Shown piece after piece: positions 1-7,210 of a stretch of DNA of 17,588 nt. The notes under the pieces are model-generated. The model searched no databases. It had not been told where the DNA came from and saw nothing but the letters and a program-made list of their open reading frames with translations. The DNA lies in contig JBBRDE010000100.1 in the NCBI GenBank assembly GCA_038204185.1, forward strand, positions 1 through 17,588, given 5' to 3'. Each line of letters starts with the position of its first letter. Within the stretch, counting starts at the first letter, position 1. The translations under genes were made by a program, and so were the position numbers. Source of the DNA: Salmonirosea sp038204185 (GTDB lineage: Bacteria; Bacteroidota; Bacteroidia; Cytophagales; Spirosomataceae).

Positions 1-1791
1 CATGGCCAGACGCTTCATGCTGCCGAGGCCAGGTTTGTTCTTATCCAGCCGGAAGTAGGTACCAAACTGAAAGCCCGTATACACCGTGTTGTTATCGCGC
101 CAGTCTACCTGTACCTGCATCCCATCGCCGCCCATGATGGATTTCCATTGGGCCAGCGGGGCATTTTCCCGAGGTTTGGAGGTACCCATCCACACGCCAT
201 TGTCCTGCAAGCCGCCGAATACGTTGTAAGGTTTTTCCATATCGACTGCAATAGCATAAAACTGCCCCAGCGGCTCCGAGTTCAGGTGCGACCAGTGCTT
301 GCCCTTGTCGTAGGTTACGTTCACACCGCCGTCGTTGCCATTGATCATGTGATCGGCGTTGTTGGGGTTGATCCACAGCGCGTGGTGGTCGGAGTGGACA
401 TTTTCCTTATCCACGTTCTTCCAGGTTTTGCCGCGATCTTCCGACAGCAGGATAGGTACCCCGAACGTCACGAGGCGATTGGGGTCGCTGGGAGCGACGA
501 AAATTTGCCCGAAATAGTAGCCGTAGCTGTACACGAGGTCAAGCGATTCGTCGTGGGTCTTCTTCCAGGATTTGCCGCCATCGTCGGTGCGATAGATTTC
601 GGCGCCTTTTACCGAAGCCGAGATGACATCGTCGGTGGCACCACCCACAAAGTCGTAAATGTCTTTTACCTGAACTTTACCACTGCTCAGGTCTTTTTTG
701 AGTTGGGCGGCGGAATTTTTGGTCGGAAAATTTCCTTTATCCAGAAATTCATTGATGATAAGATCCGACAACTTCATGAAATCCTCCACTTCCATTTCCT
801 TCAATTGCTTCACCGTCAGGCCTTCGTCATCTTTTTTATCTTCCGGCTTGCGCTTGTCCTGATTATCCACAAAGGCGTACATAATGCTGGGATTGCGCGG
901 ATAGACGGTCAGTCCGATACGGCCCACGCCTTCGCCCTGCGGCAACCCACTCGCGGGGGTACTTAGCAGTTGCCAGGTAGCACCCCCGTCGTTGGATTGG
1001 TAAATGCCGGATGTTTTGCCACCTTCCACGAAATTCCAGGCACTGCGCTCTTTGTACCACATTGAGGCAAAAAGCACGTTCGGATTGGTGGGGTGAATAT
1101 CCAGGTCAATCGCACCGGTGTTGGTGTCCACAAAAAGCGTTTTGGCCCAGGTTTTGCCACCGTCGGTGGTTTTGTAAATACCTCGCTCACTATTCGGACT
1201 GTACAGATGCCCCAGCGCGGCTACCCACACCGTATTCGGGTCAGAAGGGTGCAGGATCACCTGCCCGATATGGTGTGTGTCGTGCAGCCCCATGTGCTGC
1301 CAGGTTTTGCCGCCATCCGTCGATTTATACACCCCATCGCCCGCGTAGGACGAACGGCTCGAATTGTTCTCGCCGGTACCTACCCAGATCGTCTGCCCAT
1401 TGGTTTTCCAATCGACGGCGATATCGCCGATCGTCATGGTAGACTCGTTGTCAAACAGTGGCACTAAGCTCATCCCATTGTTCTCGGTTTTCCACAGGCC
1501 ACCCGAGGCGTAGGCTACATAGAATTGCGTAGGATTGGCATCGTTTACGTCCAGGTCCACCACGCGGCCGCTCATGTTGGTGGGACCAATGGCCCGGAAC
1601 TTCACATTATTGACTAGCGAGGCCGCGTCTAGCTTCTGGCGCTGCTCGTAGCCTTTGGTGCGGTCCGTGGCTGTGGTGGCCGACATACTGGCTGAGGCAG
1701 GAGCGGATGCTGATTTTTTCTTTTTCTGGGCGTATAGCGTCAGGGATGCACTCAATAAAAGGGCAAGGGTACCCAGTAGTATTTTTTTCAT
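1..1791 (-). CDS. Secreted VPS10/BNR-repeat (sortilin-like, WD40/YVTN-type) protein, C-terminus cut off
   Basis: Reading leftwards from ATG 1791-1789, the frame stays open to the window edge, giving 597 residues without a stop. The N-terminus is a signal peptide (MKKILLGTLALLLSASLTLYAQ), so the protein is exported. It then carries the family opening FRAIGPTNMSGRV and at least five Asp boxes (S/T-x-D-x-G-x-T/S-W): STDGGKTW about 157-164, TTDGGKTW 208-215, SNDGGATW 266-273, TDDGGKSW 402-409 and SEDRGKTW 450-457. GGLQDNG at 526-532 is a family hallmark. Each Asp box marks a beta-propeller blade, so this is a multi-blade propeller like the proteins annotated as VPS10 domain-containing or glycosyl hydrolase BNR repeat. 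Family members are usually about 1000 residues, so several hundred are probably missing. No catalytic residues can be assigned and the substrate is unknown. The lysine-rich stretch after the signal peptide and the charged insertion around 310-360 look like linkers. Confidence 0.9.
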   Translation of the reverse strand, partial: MKKILLGTLALLLSASLTLYAQKKKKSASAPASASMSATTATDRTKGYEQRQKLDAASLVNNVKFRAIGPTNMSGRVVDLDVNDANPTQFYVAYASGGLWKTENNGMSLVPLFDNESTMTIGDIAVDWKTNGQTIWVGTGENNSSRSSYAGDGVYKSTDGGKTWQHMGLHDTHHIGQVILHPSDPNTVWVAALGHLYSPNSERGIYKTTDGGKTWAKTLFVDTNTGAIDLDIHPTNPNVLFASMWYKERSAWNFVEGGKTSGIYQSNDGGATWQLLSTPASGLPQGEGVGRIGLTVYPRNPSIMYAFVDNQDKRKPEDKKDDEGLTVKQLKEMEVEDFMKLSDLIINEFLDKGNFPTKNSAAQLKKDLSSGKVQVKDIYDFVGGATDDVISASVKGAEIYRTDDGGKSWKKTHDESLDLVYSYGYYFGQIFVAPSDPNRLVTFGVPILLSEDRGKTWKNVDKENVHSDHHALWINPNNADHMINGNDGGVNVTYDKGKHWSHLNSEPLGQFYAIAVDMEKPYNVFGGLQDNGVWMGTSKPRENAPLAQWKSIMGGDGMQVQVDWRDNNTVYTGFQFGTYFRLDKNKPGLGSMKRLAM

Positions 1792-1834
1792 TGTGAGTCG
1801 TTTAGCCAGGTTAAGGTTGAAAAGGTTGTTACGA

Positions 1835-1842
1835 CAAAAATA
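1835..1842 (-). promoter_or_regulatory. Bacteroidota-type -7 box upstream of the BNR-repeat gene
   Basis: On the minus strand this reads TATTTTTG, a perfect match to the Bacteroidota -7 consensus TAnnTTTG. Transcription would start near 1828, giving a leader of about 37 nt before ATG 1791. The -33 region at the usual 19-20 nt spacing falls in the T-tract at 1860-1865, which is also the tail of the preceding gene's terminator. No clean TTG lies at that spacing, so the -33 half is unsupported. Confidence 0.5.
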
Positions 1843-1859
1843 GGAAAGTAAGATTCAAC

Positions 1860-1886
1860 AAAAAAGGCCGCATCGGCTGATGCGGC
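1860..1886 (-). terminator. Intrinsic terminator of the outer-membrane protein gene
   Basis: A perfect 8-bp stem (GCCGCATC 1867-1874 pairing with GATGCGGC 1879-1886, loop GGCT) is followed on the minus strand by six T (1865-1860). It lies about 115 nt beyond the stop of the 2002-2604 gene and before the promoter of the BNR-repeat gene, so it should end the transcript coming from the right. Confidence 0.8.
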
Positions 1887-1917
1887 TCTTACGGCTAACT
1901 TTCTCTTATAAACAATC

Positions 1918-1951
1918 CAGGCAGAAAGCTTTTGAAGACGCATTCTGCCTG
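1918..1951. repeat. Hairpin in the 3' untranslated region of the outer-membrane protein gene
   Basis: CAGGCAGAA (1918-1926) and TTCTGCCTG (1943-1951) form a perfect 9-bp inverted repeat, and two more G-C pairs are possible after one mismatch. No T-run follows on either strand, so it is not a canonical terminator. It lies between the stop at 2002 and the terminator at 1860-1886. It may stabilise the 3' end of the message or be a decayed terminator. Confidence 0.45.
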
Positions 1952-2001
1952 TTATCCGGATACGCTACTGCAATCCTTTCATTTCACTCAAAACGTAACC
2001 A

Positions 2002-2604
2002 TCACCGCAGCCGATAATTGATTCCCACATTGGCTCGCCAGGCTCCATTGATGGTACCACAGCTCAAGTCATACGCGTCGCCAGTGCGGGTGTCGAACAG
2101 CACCCGTTCGATACTTGCCTCCATCGACAGTCTTTTGCCCAAAGCGTACTGCGTTCCCGCACTAAGGGCCGTCTGCAAGTCCAGCCTTTTGGAATGATAG
2201 CGCGTCGATTGGTAGTCTGAGGGAAGTCCCGTACCACACCAGCCCCAAAAGAAATCGTGGTCGCGGGTTTGTCCCAGCGTAGCACTAGCCTGTCCGAACA
2301 GGCTCAGGCGGTGGGCCCGCAGCGTGTAATAGCGCGTGGATAGTCCAGCCCCGAGGTAGCGGTTGTAGGAGTCCTTTTTCTGTTCATAGCGACCATCCAG
2401 CGCGATAGACCAATGATTGGCCACGAAGTATTGCAGCCGGGGGGTGAAGTTCAATGACGTTTCTCGGTCGTTGGCTTGTTGGCCGCTACCAAAGCTGAGT
2501 CCGGCCACAAGGTTTCCTTTGTGCAGTCCGGTGCGCTCAGGCGACTGGGCCTGAACGCTCATTGAGAGCGCAAGCAAGAGTAAAAGAGGTAAATGCTTTT
2601 TCAT
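2002..2604 (-). CDS. Small outer-membrane beta-barrel protein, function unknown
   Basis: This is a 200-residue protein with a clear signal peptide (MKKHLPLLLLLALSMSVQAQ, cleavage about 18-20). The rest alternates polar and hydrophobic/aromatic residues in short amphipathic strands, for example FTPRLQYFVANHWSIALDGR, separated by turns rich in Gly, Asn and Asp. It closes with a strand ending INYRLR. Size and pattern match the porin-family or outer-membrane beta-barrel proteins of Bacteroidota, with roughly eight strands. Two cysteines near 122 and 182 could form a disulfide, which is inference. I recognise no specific subfamily and assign no ligand. It is 94 bp downstream of the methyltransferase gene on the same strand and ends at its own terminator. 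No clear TAnnTTTG box is visible upstream, so it may be read through from the methyltransferase gene. Confidence 0.8.
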   Translation of the reverse strand: MKKHLPLLLLLALSMSVQAQSPERTGLHKGNLVAGLSFGSGQQANDRETSLNFTPRLQYFVANHWSIALDGRYEQKKDSYNRYLGAGLSTRYYTLRAHRLSLFGQASATLGQTRDHDFFWGWCGTGLPSDYQSTRYHSKRLDLQTALSAGTQYALGKRLSMEASIERVLFDTRTGDAYDLSCGTINGAWRANVGINYRLR

Positions 2605-2698
2605 GTTTCAACGAATTCTGACGAAACCAATAGATACAGGTTTGTAGGTAGGGAAACGCTACAAGCCCAAATGGTTAGGAAACTAGAAACACAAAATT

Positions 2699-4030
2699 TC
2701 ACACTTCCCGAATATCCATCCTGATCCGCCAGTCTTTGGGTAGGTAGTTATTCACCCGGTTGCCCAGATTCTTCATCCAGCCCAGGTTCAAGCCCTTGTG
2801 TTGCGCCAGTAACCAGCCTTTGGACGCATTGGGAAGTATTATATTTTCTTTCTTCAAAAAATGCAAAGCGATTTCACGGTCCAATTCCACGGCGGGAAGC
2901 TCGGACGCAATCACCGTGCTCATGGCCAAATCCTGCGCGGGAATGAATTCTTTGCCTTTAAACAAACCCAATTCACGCAGCCAGACGCCCTGCGGCAGCG
3001 CGGCATCCAGCAATAGCAACTCTTCTTTTAACTCTTTGGGAGCACCTAGTACTGTATCGTCTGGTCGCTGGACAAAAAAGAAATCAGAATCCTCAGCCAG
3101 CCACTCCGCCAGTGCAGCTTCTTCGCGTTTGTGCAGCGATTTGGATTTTAATTTATCCATGTACCGCGCCGGTTTTCCTGCAAAAGGTACCCCTCTGGTT
3201 TGCCGGAAAGCCGCGAAATAAAACCCTTCGCCCCGCAGCCGGTGGGGGTAGCACTGGTACCCGTAGTCGCGGGCACTTGTGCCCCATTCTGGGGGTAGGT
3301 GTACTTCCTGATGCGTTAGTTTCTGAGTTTCAACCAGCCATTGGGCGTTCTGGTCATTTTCGAATTCATTGTAGGTGCATGTACTATACAACAACAAGCC
3401 GCCCGGTGCGACCAAATTGACCGCCGCCGCCAGAATGCGCCGCTGCCGCGCCGAGCAGAGTTGCACGTGCTCGGGCGACCATTCCTGAATAGCGTCAGGA
3501 TCTTTGCGAAACAATCCCTCTCCCGAACAGGGCGCATCAACCAACACGATATCAAAAAAGCCGTTGAGTTTGGTAAAAGCCTCCGGGTCGTAGCTAGACG
3601 TAAAAGTATGAGGATGGCCCCAGCGGGCCAGGTTGTCTTTGAGTACGTTTACGCGGCTACGGATCACTTCATTAGCCAGTAATAGGCTCCCCTCGGGCAT
3701 CCAGGAGGCCAACAAGGTACTTTTGCCGCCCGGCGCGGCGCACAGGTCCAGAATCCGGAGGGGGTACTTCGAAGGTACCAATTGGGTCAGTACCTCGTGC
3801 AAAATCATGGACGAAGCCTCCTGCACGTAGTAACCGCCCGCATGAAATACCGGATCGAGGGTAAACACCGGCCGCTCGGGCAGGTAATACCCCTCGGGAT
3901 GCCAGGGTACCCCCGCCAATTCAGAAGGATCATAGCCGGGCTTATCGGGGTTTAGCCGGATGCTGACGGGAGGAGCCGTGACGAGTTTTTTTTCAAACAA
4001 AGGAAAATCCGCCCCCAGTTGGGTTTGCAT
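2699..4030 (-). CDS. RsmF/NSUN-family RNA cytosine-C5 methyltransferase
   Basis: This S-adenosylmethionine-dependent enzyme probably methylates C5 of a cytosine in 16S rRNA, as RsmF (YebU) does. In the 443 residues counted from ATG 4030, the SAM-binding motif is DLCAAPGGKS (95-104), the PC motif is DAPCSGEG (165-172, Cys168) and the catalytic motif is STCTY (216-220, Cys218). Both cysteines of the NOL1/NOP2/Sun mechanism are present. The C-terminal part, with W-L-L-A-Q-H and L-G-W-M-K near the end, resembles the RsmF C-terminal RNA-binding region. The start is problematic. The codons just upstream of ATG 4030 encode a family-like N-terminus (LPPEFEAA) back to an ATA at 4066, but no in-frame ATG, GTG or TTG precedes the stop TAA a few codons further up. 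Octamer repeats at 4065-4088 lie exactly there. The protein may therefore be 12 residues longer by a rare start, or truly shortened. Confidence 0.9.
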   Translation of the reverse strand: MQTQLGADFPLFEKKLVTAPPVSIRLNPDKPGYDPSELAGVPWHPEGYYLPERPVFTLDPVFHAGGYYVQEASSMILHEVLTQLVPSKYPLRILDLCAAPGGKSTLLASWMPEGSLLLANEVIRSRVNVLKDNLARWGHPHTFTSSYDPEAFTKLNGFFDIVLVDAPCSGEGLFRKDPDAIQEWSPEHVQLCSARQRRILAAAVNLVAPGGLLLYSTCTYNEFENDQNAQWLVETQKLTHQEVHLPPEWGTSARDYGYQCYPHRLRGEGFYFAAFRQTRGVPFAGKPARYMDKLKSKSLHKREEAALAEWLAEDSDFFFVQRPDDTVLGAPKELKEELLLLDAALPQGVWLRELGLFKGKEFIPAQDLAMSTVIASELPAVELDREIALHFLKKENIILPNASKGWLLAQHKGLNLGWMKNLGNRVNNYLPKDWRIRMDIREV

Positions 4031-4064
4031 GGCGGCTTCGAATTCGGGGGGAAGTTGAGCGTTT

Positions 4065-4088
4065 ATGAGTGCATGAGTTTATGAGTTC
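4065..4088. repeat. Three tandem octamers ATGAGTNN at the methyltransferase start
   Basis: On the plus strand, ATGAGTGC (4065-4072), ATGAGTTT (4073-4080) and ATGAGTTC (4081-4088) lie head to tail. Equivalently, the decamer GTTTATGAGT occurs at 4061-4070 and 4077-4086. The array lies between the M28 peptidase stop and the methyltransferase start, overlapping the expected position of the latter's initiation codon. Confidence 0.8.
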
Positions 4089-4150
4089 GGGATTCCGGGT
4101 CGAGGAAGTCCAAACTAAGCGAAAAGAACTTTGTGCATTTGTACCTTAAA

Positions 4151-5746
4151 CTACTGTTTATTACTATCGACCTTGATCCGATCCTCGCGGTTGGCCAGTT
4201 GCCAAGCCGTGTAAAACACCAGTTTCACTATGGGTGCCTGCTTGTCGAATAGGATTTTCTCCACGTCGTCGCCGGGCCGGTGGTAGTCCTCATGTACCCC
4301 CGTGAAATAGAAAATAATGGGCACCCCCTTTTTGGCAAAATTATAGTGATCTGAGCGGTAATAGAAGCGGTTGGGATCTTTGGGATCATTGAAAGTATAG
4401 TCCAGCTTGTAGCCGATATGCTCGGCATTGGCCGCCTCACTGATGGCATGCAGTTCCGAAGATAATTTGTCTGAACCAATGACATAAACATACTTGGAAT
4501 CTTTGGCGTGCTCCTTATCCACCCGGCCAATCATATCAATATTCAAATCGGCCACGGTATTAGCCAGGGGAAACAGGGGATTCTCCGCGTAGTATTCCGA
4601 ACCAAACAGGCCCTTTTCTTCGCCCGTCACATTCAGGAATAGAATACTGCGGCGTGGTCCTTTGCCATCGGCTTTGGCCTTACTGAACGCCTCGGCCAGT
4701 TCCAGCAGCGACACGGTACCCGAGCCATCGTCGTCGGCGCCGTTGTTGATCTGCCCATCGGGCGAGATTCCAATATGATCCAAATGCGCCGAGATCACCA
4801 AGATTTCGTCTTTTTTATCAGTACCTTCCAGCAGACCCGCTACGTTTTCGGTTTCGATGGTTTCGCTATTGCGTTGCACGTTGAGAGTAACCTGCCCGGT
4901 AGGTAACTTAGCGGTGCCCTTTCCTTTTTTGGTACCTGCTTCCCGCAGATCGCTGAGTTTACGCGCGCTGGTATTGAGCAAAGCAGCCCCCATATCCGAA
5001 GAAACCGTAAACACGGCCATGTTGCTGAGCGACTCCTGAATCGGCTTCATACTCATGGAACCCAACCGGCGCGACATCACTGAGCGTTGCCGCACCAGCT
5101 GTTCAAATTCCTCCCCTTCTTTCTCCGAAATCATGAACACGTATTTCGCACCCTTTGCCAGGGCCGTAGCAGCCTTCTTTTGCCAGGCCTGTGGTCCGCT
5201 CCAGCTCGATTTCTGGTCGCTCCCGCTGACCAGGTACTTGCCTTTGCCATCCTGGGGCTCGCCTTCCAGTATGACTACGGCCTTACCGGTCACATCTTGC
5301 TTTTTGTAATCATTGTACAGATTGGCGTCAATGCCGTAACCGACAAAAACGGTGGGTACGGATACCTCCCCTGGGGTAGTCAGCAAGCCATTTAGGAAAA
5401 AATCCTGGTTGAATTTATAGGTCTTACCCTCAGCCTTCACATACACGTCGCCCCAGGTTTTGCGGTAGAGGTTGTACTTCTGATAGTACGATTTCGATCC
5501 GTCAGCCTCGGTGGCCGCGGGGATCAACCCGTACTCTTTGAAGTGCTTCGACACGTAATCGGCAGCCTTTTTCTGGCCGGGCGAGCCCGTATCGCGGCCT
5601 TCCAAACTGTCGGAGGCAATGATGACAAGGTGTTTCTTGAGGTCAGCGGGCGTGATGGTCTCGGCGTATTGCGTGGCCGTAGTTGCTTCCTGCGCCAGCG
5701 CCAAGGGGGCAGTCAGCAGCAAACCGCCCAGAAGGTATTTGTTCAT
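4151..5746 (-). CDS. Secreted M28-family zinc metallopeptidase
   Basis: This 531-residue exported peptidase starts with a signal peptide (MNKYLLGGLLLTAPLALAQ). The N-terminal part (about 30-300) includes a PA-like insert around 125-290. The M28 catalytic domain follows, with HLDH (321-324), the bridging metal ligand in ADDDGSG (337-343), the catalytic/ligand pair TGEE (374-377), D404 in LNIDMIG, and the closing HEDYHRP (485-491). This complete set of ligands for two zinc ions predicts an active aminopeptidase or carboxypeptidase-like enzyme, periplasmic or secreted, acting on peptides. ISPDGQINNGADDDGSG is typical of Bacteroidota members. The methyltransferase gene follows 120 bp downstream on the same strand with no hairpin terminator between them, so co-transcription is possible. 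The start is fixed by the signal peptide. The substrate cannot be told from sequence. Confidence 0.93.
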   Translation of the reverse strand: MNKYLLGGLLLTAPLALAQEATTATQYAETITPADLKKHLVIIASDSLEGRDTGSPGQKKAADYVSKHFKEYGLIPAATEADGSKSYYQKYNLYRKTWGDVYVKAEGKTYKFNQDFFLNGLLTTPGEVSVPTVFVGYGIDANLYNDYKKQDVTGKAVVILEGEPQDGKGKYLVSGSDQKSSWSGPQAWQKKAATALAKGAKYVFMISEKEGEEFEQLVRQRSVMSRRLGSMSMKPIQESLSNMAVFTVSSDMGAALLNTSARKLSDLREAGTKKGKGTAKLPTGQVTLNVQRNSETIETENVAGLLEGTDKKDEILVISAHLDHIGISPDGQINNGADDDGSGTVSLLELAEAFSKAKADGKGPRRSILFLNVTGEEKGLFGSEYYAENPLFPLANTVADLNIDMIGRVDKEHAKDSKYVYVIGSDKLSSELHAISEAANAEHIGYKLDYTFNDPKDPNRFYYRSDHYNFAKKGVPIIFYFTGVHEDYHRPGDDVEKILFDKQAPIVKLVFYTAWQLANREDRIKVDSNKQ

Positions 5747-6023
5747 TGATTAGGGATTGATTTTTTTAGCTAGTGTTCCAACGAAAAAAGAAGCAGTTCA
5801 TTGGTTTGTATGACAAATAACGTGAATCGGAGGGGTATTGTAAAATGAGGAGGGGCTTTTGAGTAAAACTACGGCGGCGGTATTTGCTGGCAGGATCCTT
5901 TTGCTTTAAAACTGATACAGGATAAGGGCCTTCACATAGGCAAATGCCCAAATTTGAGACCCTGGTGAATACAGAGATACTGTTCATAAGCTTTAAAACC
6001 GCCCCTATAAACCTAAACCCGGC
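5747..6023. promoter_or_regulatory. Divergent intergenic region between M28 peptidase and EEP protein
   Basis: This 277-bp gap must hold promoters for both divergent genes. For the rightward gene the best candidate is TTTG (5953-5956), a 21-nt spacer and TACTGTTC (5978-5985), which matches the -7 consensus TAnnTTTG at only four of six fixed positions. No good leftward box is visible. An open frame at 5766-5987 on the minus strand has no recognisable features. I see no strong hairpins. Confidence 0.3.
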
Positions 6024-7025
6024 ATGAAATCACTAAGAAAATTACTCCTATACCTTGTGATTCTTTTGAGTGTACTGGTCATCACCGCGAGCGTGTTATC
6101 GCTCTTCCCCAACCTGACCAGCTGGTACTTTGAATTACTTGATTTTCCGCGGCTCCACTACCTTGTCCTGGGCCTGGTGCTTTTGATTGTGTTTGCTTTG
6201 GTGAAGAAAAATTGGCAATGGACCAGCTGGCTGTTGGTAGTCGGTCTCGTAGGAGTGATAGTTCTTCAGGCAACTTACATTCTCCCCTATTTCCTGGGAG
6301 ACAAAGCAGTGCCCGATGCCCGGTCTGATGAAATCACCGATACCAATACGGTAGGAATCGTGATAGCCAACGTCCTCATGAAAAACCGCCATGCCGATGC
6401 CTTTCTGTCTGTTGTAAAGGATCAAAACCCGGATTTGATCCTGGCTATGGAAGTAGACCAATGGTGGGTGGACCAGCTCCGGGTTCTCAGGCAGGAATAC
6501 TCCCCTGTGGTAGAATATCCAACCGATAATGCCTACGGCATGGCCCTATACTCCCGTTTGCCACTGAACGACGCCCAGGTGCGATTTCTGGACGATGAAA
6601 AGATACCCTCCATCCATGTAGAGGTTAGGGTAGACTCCCTGCGAAGTTTCATGTTCCATGGGGTACATCCGGTAGCCCCGGTTCCCAGCAAGGCTTACCC
6701 GGACGGGAAAGGAGAAAAAGAAGTGACCCTGGTGCAGGTAGGTGACCGGGTGGCGAATGACTCACTTCCTGCGGTCGTGGCCGGCGACTTCAATGACGTT
6801 TCGTGGTCACATACCAGCCGCATGTTCAGCGTGCGGGGCGCGCTCAAGAATGTCCGCCTGGGGCGGGGTATATTCAATACCTTCAGCGCGGATTCTTACC
6901 TTGAACGTTGGCCATTGGACCACTTTTTTGTGACGAAGGAATTCAGGCTCGACAAACTGGAACGCCTGCCTGATTTCCATTCGGATCATTTTGCGTTATA
7001 TGCCCGGCTGGTACTGCCTGATTAA
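6024..7025 (+). CDS. Membrane-anchored endonuclease/exonuclease/phosphatase (EEP) family protein
   Basis: The protein has 333 residues. Three hydrophobic segments at about 7-28, 44-62 and 66-90 anchor it in the inner membrane, and residues about 105-331 form an EEP (DNase I-like) domain. The metal and catalytic residues of the fold are all visible: N116 (IANVLMKN), E143 (AMEVDQ), H212/H215 (FHGVHP), D255 and N257 (VAGDFND), D299/H300 (LDHFF) and the final SDH (320-322). It should therefore be an active Mg2+-dependent phosphodiesterase or phosphatase. Family substrates range from nucleic acids to phospholipids and inositol phosphates, so the substrate is open. Membrane anchoring makes a lipid or extracytoplasmic phosphodiester as plausible as nucleic acid. 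With three membrane passes the domain side depends on N-terminus topology; the positive residues KSLRK at the N-terminus suggest N-in and a periplasmic catalytic domain, which is inference. It stands alone, divergent from the M28 peptidase gene. Confidence 0.88.
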   Translation: MKSLRKLLLYLVILLSVLVITASVLSLFPNLTSWYFELLDFPRLHYLVLGLVLLIVFALVKKNWQWTSWLLVVGLVGVIVLQATYILPYFLGDKAVPDARSDEITDTNTVGIVIANVLMKNRHADAFLSVVKDQNPDLILAMEVDQWWVDQLRVLRQEYSPVVEYPTDNAYGMALYSRLPLNDAQVRFLDDEKIPSIHVEVRVDSLRSFMFHGVHPVAPVPSKAYPDGKGEKEVTLVQVGDRVANDSLPAVVAGDFNDVSWSHTSRMFSVRGALKNVRLGRGIFNTFSADSYLERWPLDHFFVTKEFRLDKLERLPDFHSDHFALYARLVLPD

Positions 7026-7210
7026 GCGCATGAAGTGGCGCTACGATCCATGTCTGATCAGACCCGGGCGTACGCAACGCTCTTTACGGGTGGCCACTTC
7101 TTCTCCGAAGGTTAGAAAGTAAGTCTCCCCTCCTTTACTCCTTCAATGCTGGCGTGTCCAGCGTGTATTTATTGGTACGTGCCATCCTTTGATCCAACCC
7201 TTTCTCTCTG

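Noticed and set aside
148..966. A 272-codon open frame on the plus strand
   Set aside because: It is antisense to the BNR-repeat gene, whose frame shows clear family motifs (Asp boxes, GGLQDNG). The plus-strand translation has no recognisable domain and is a codon-bias shadow.
5766..5987. 73-codon frame on the minus strand in the divergent intergenic region
   Set aside because: It has no domain, odd composition, no ribosome-binding context, and covers the region expected to hold two promoters.
7032..7100. Inverted repeat GAAGTGGC / GCCACTTC after the EEP gene
   Set aside because: The 8-bp arms are 53 nt apart without extra pairing or a T-run, so a functional hairpin is doubtful.
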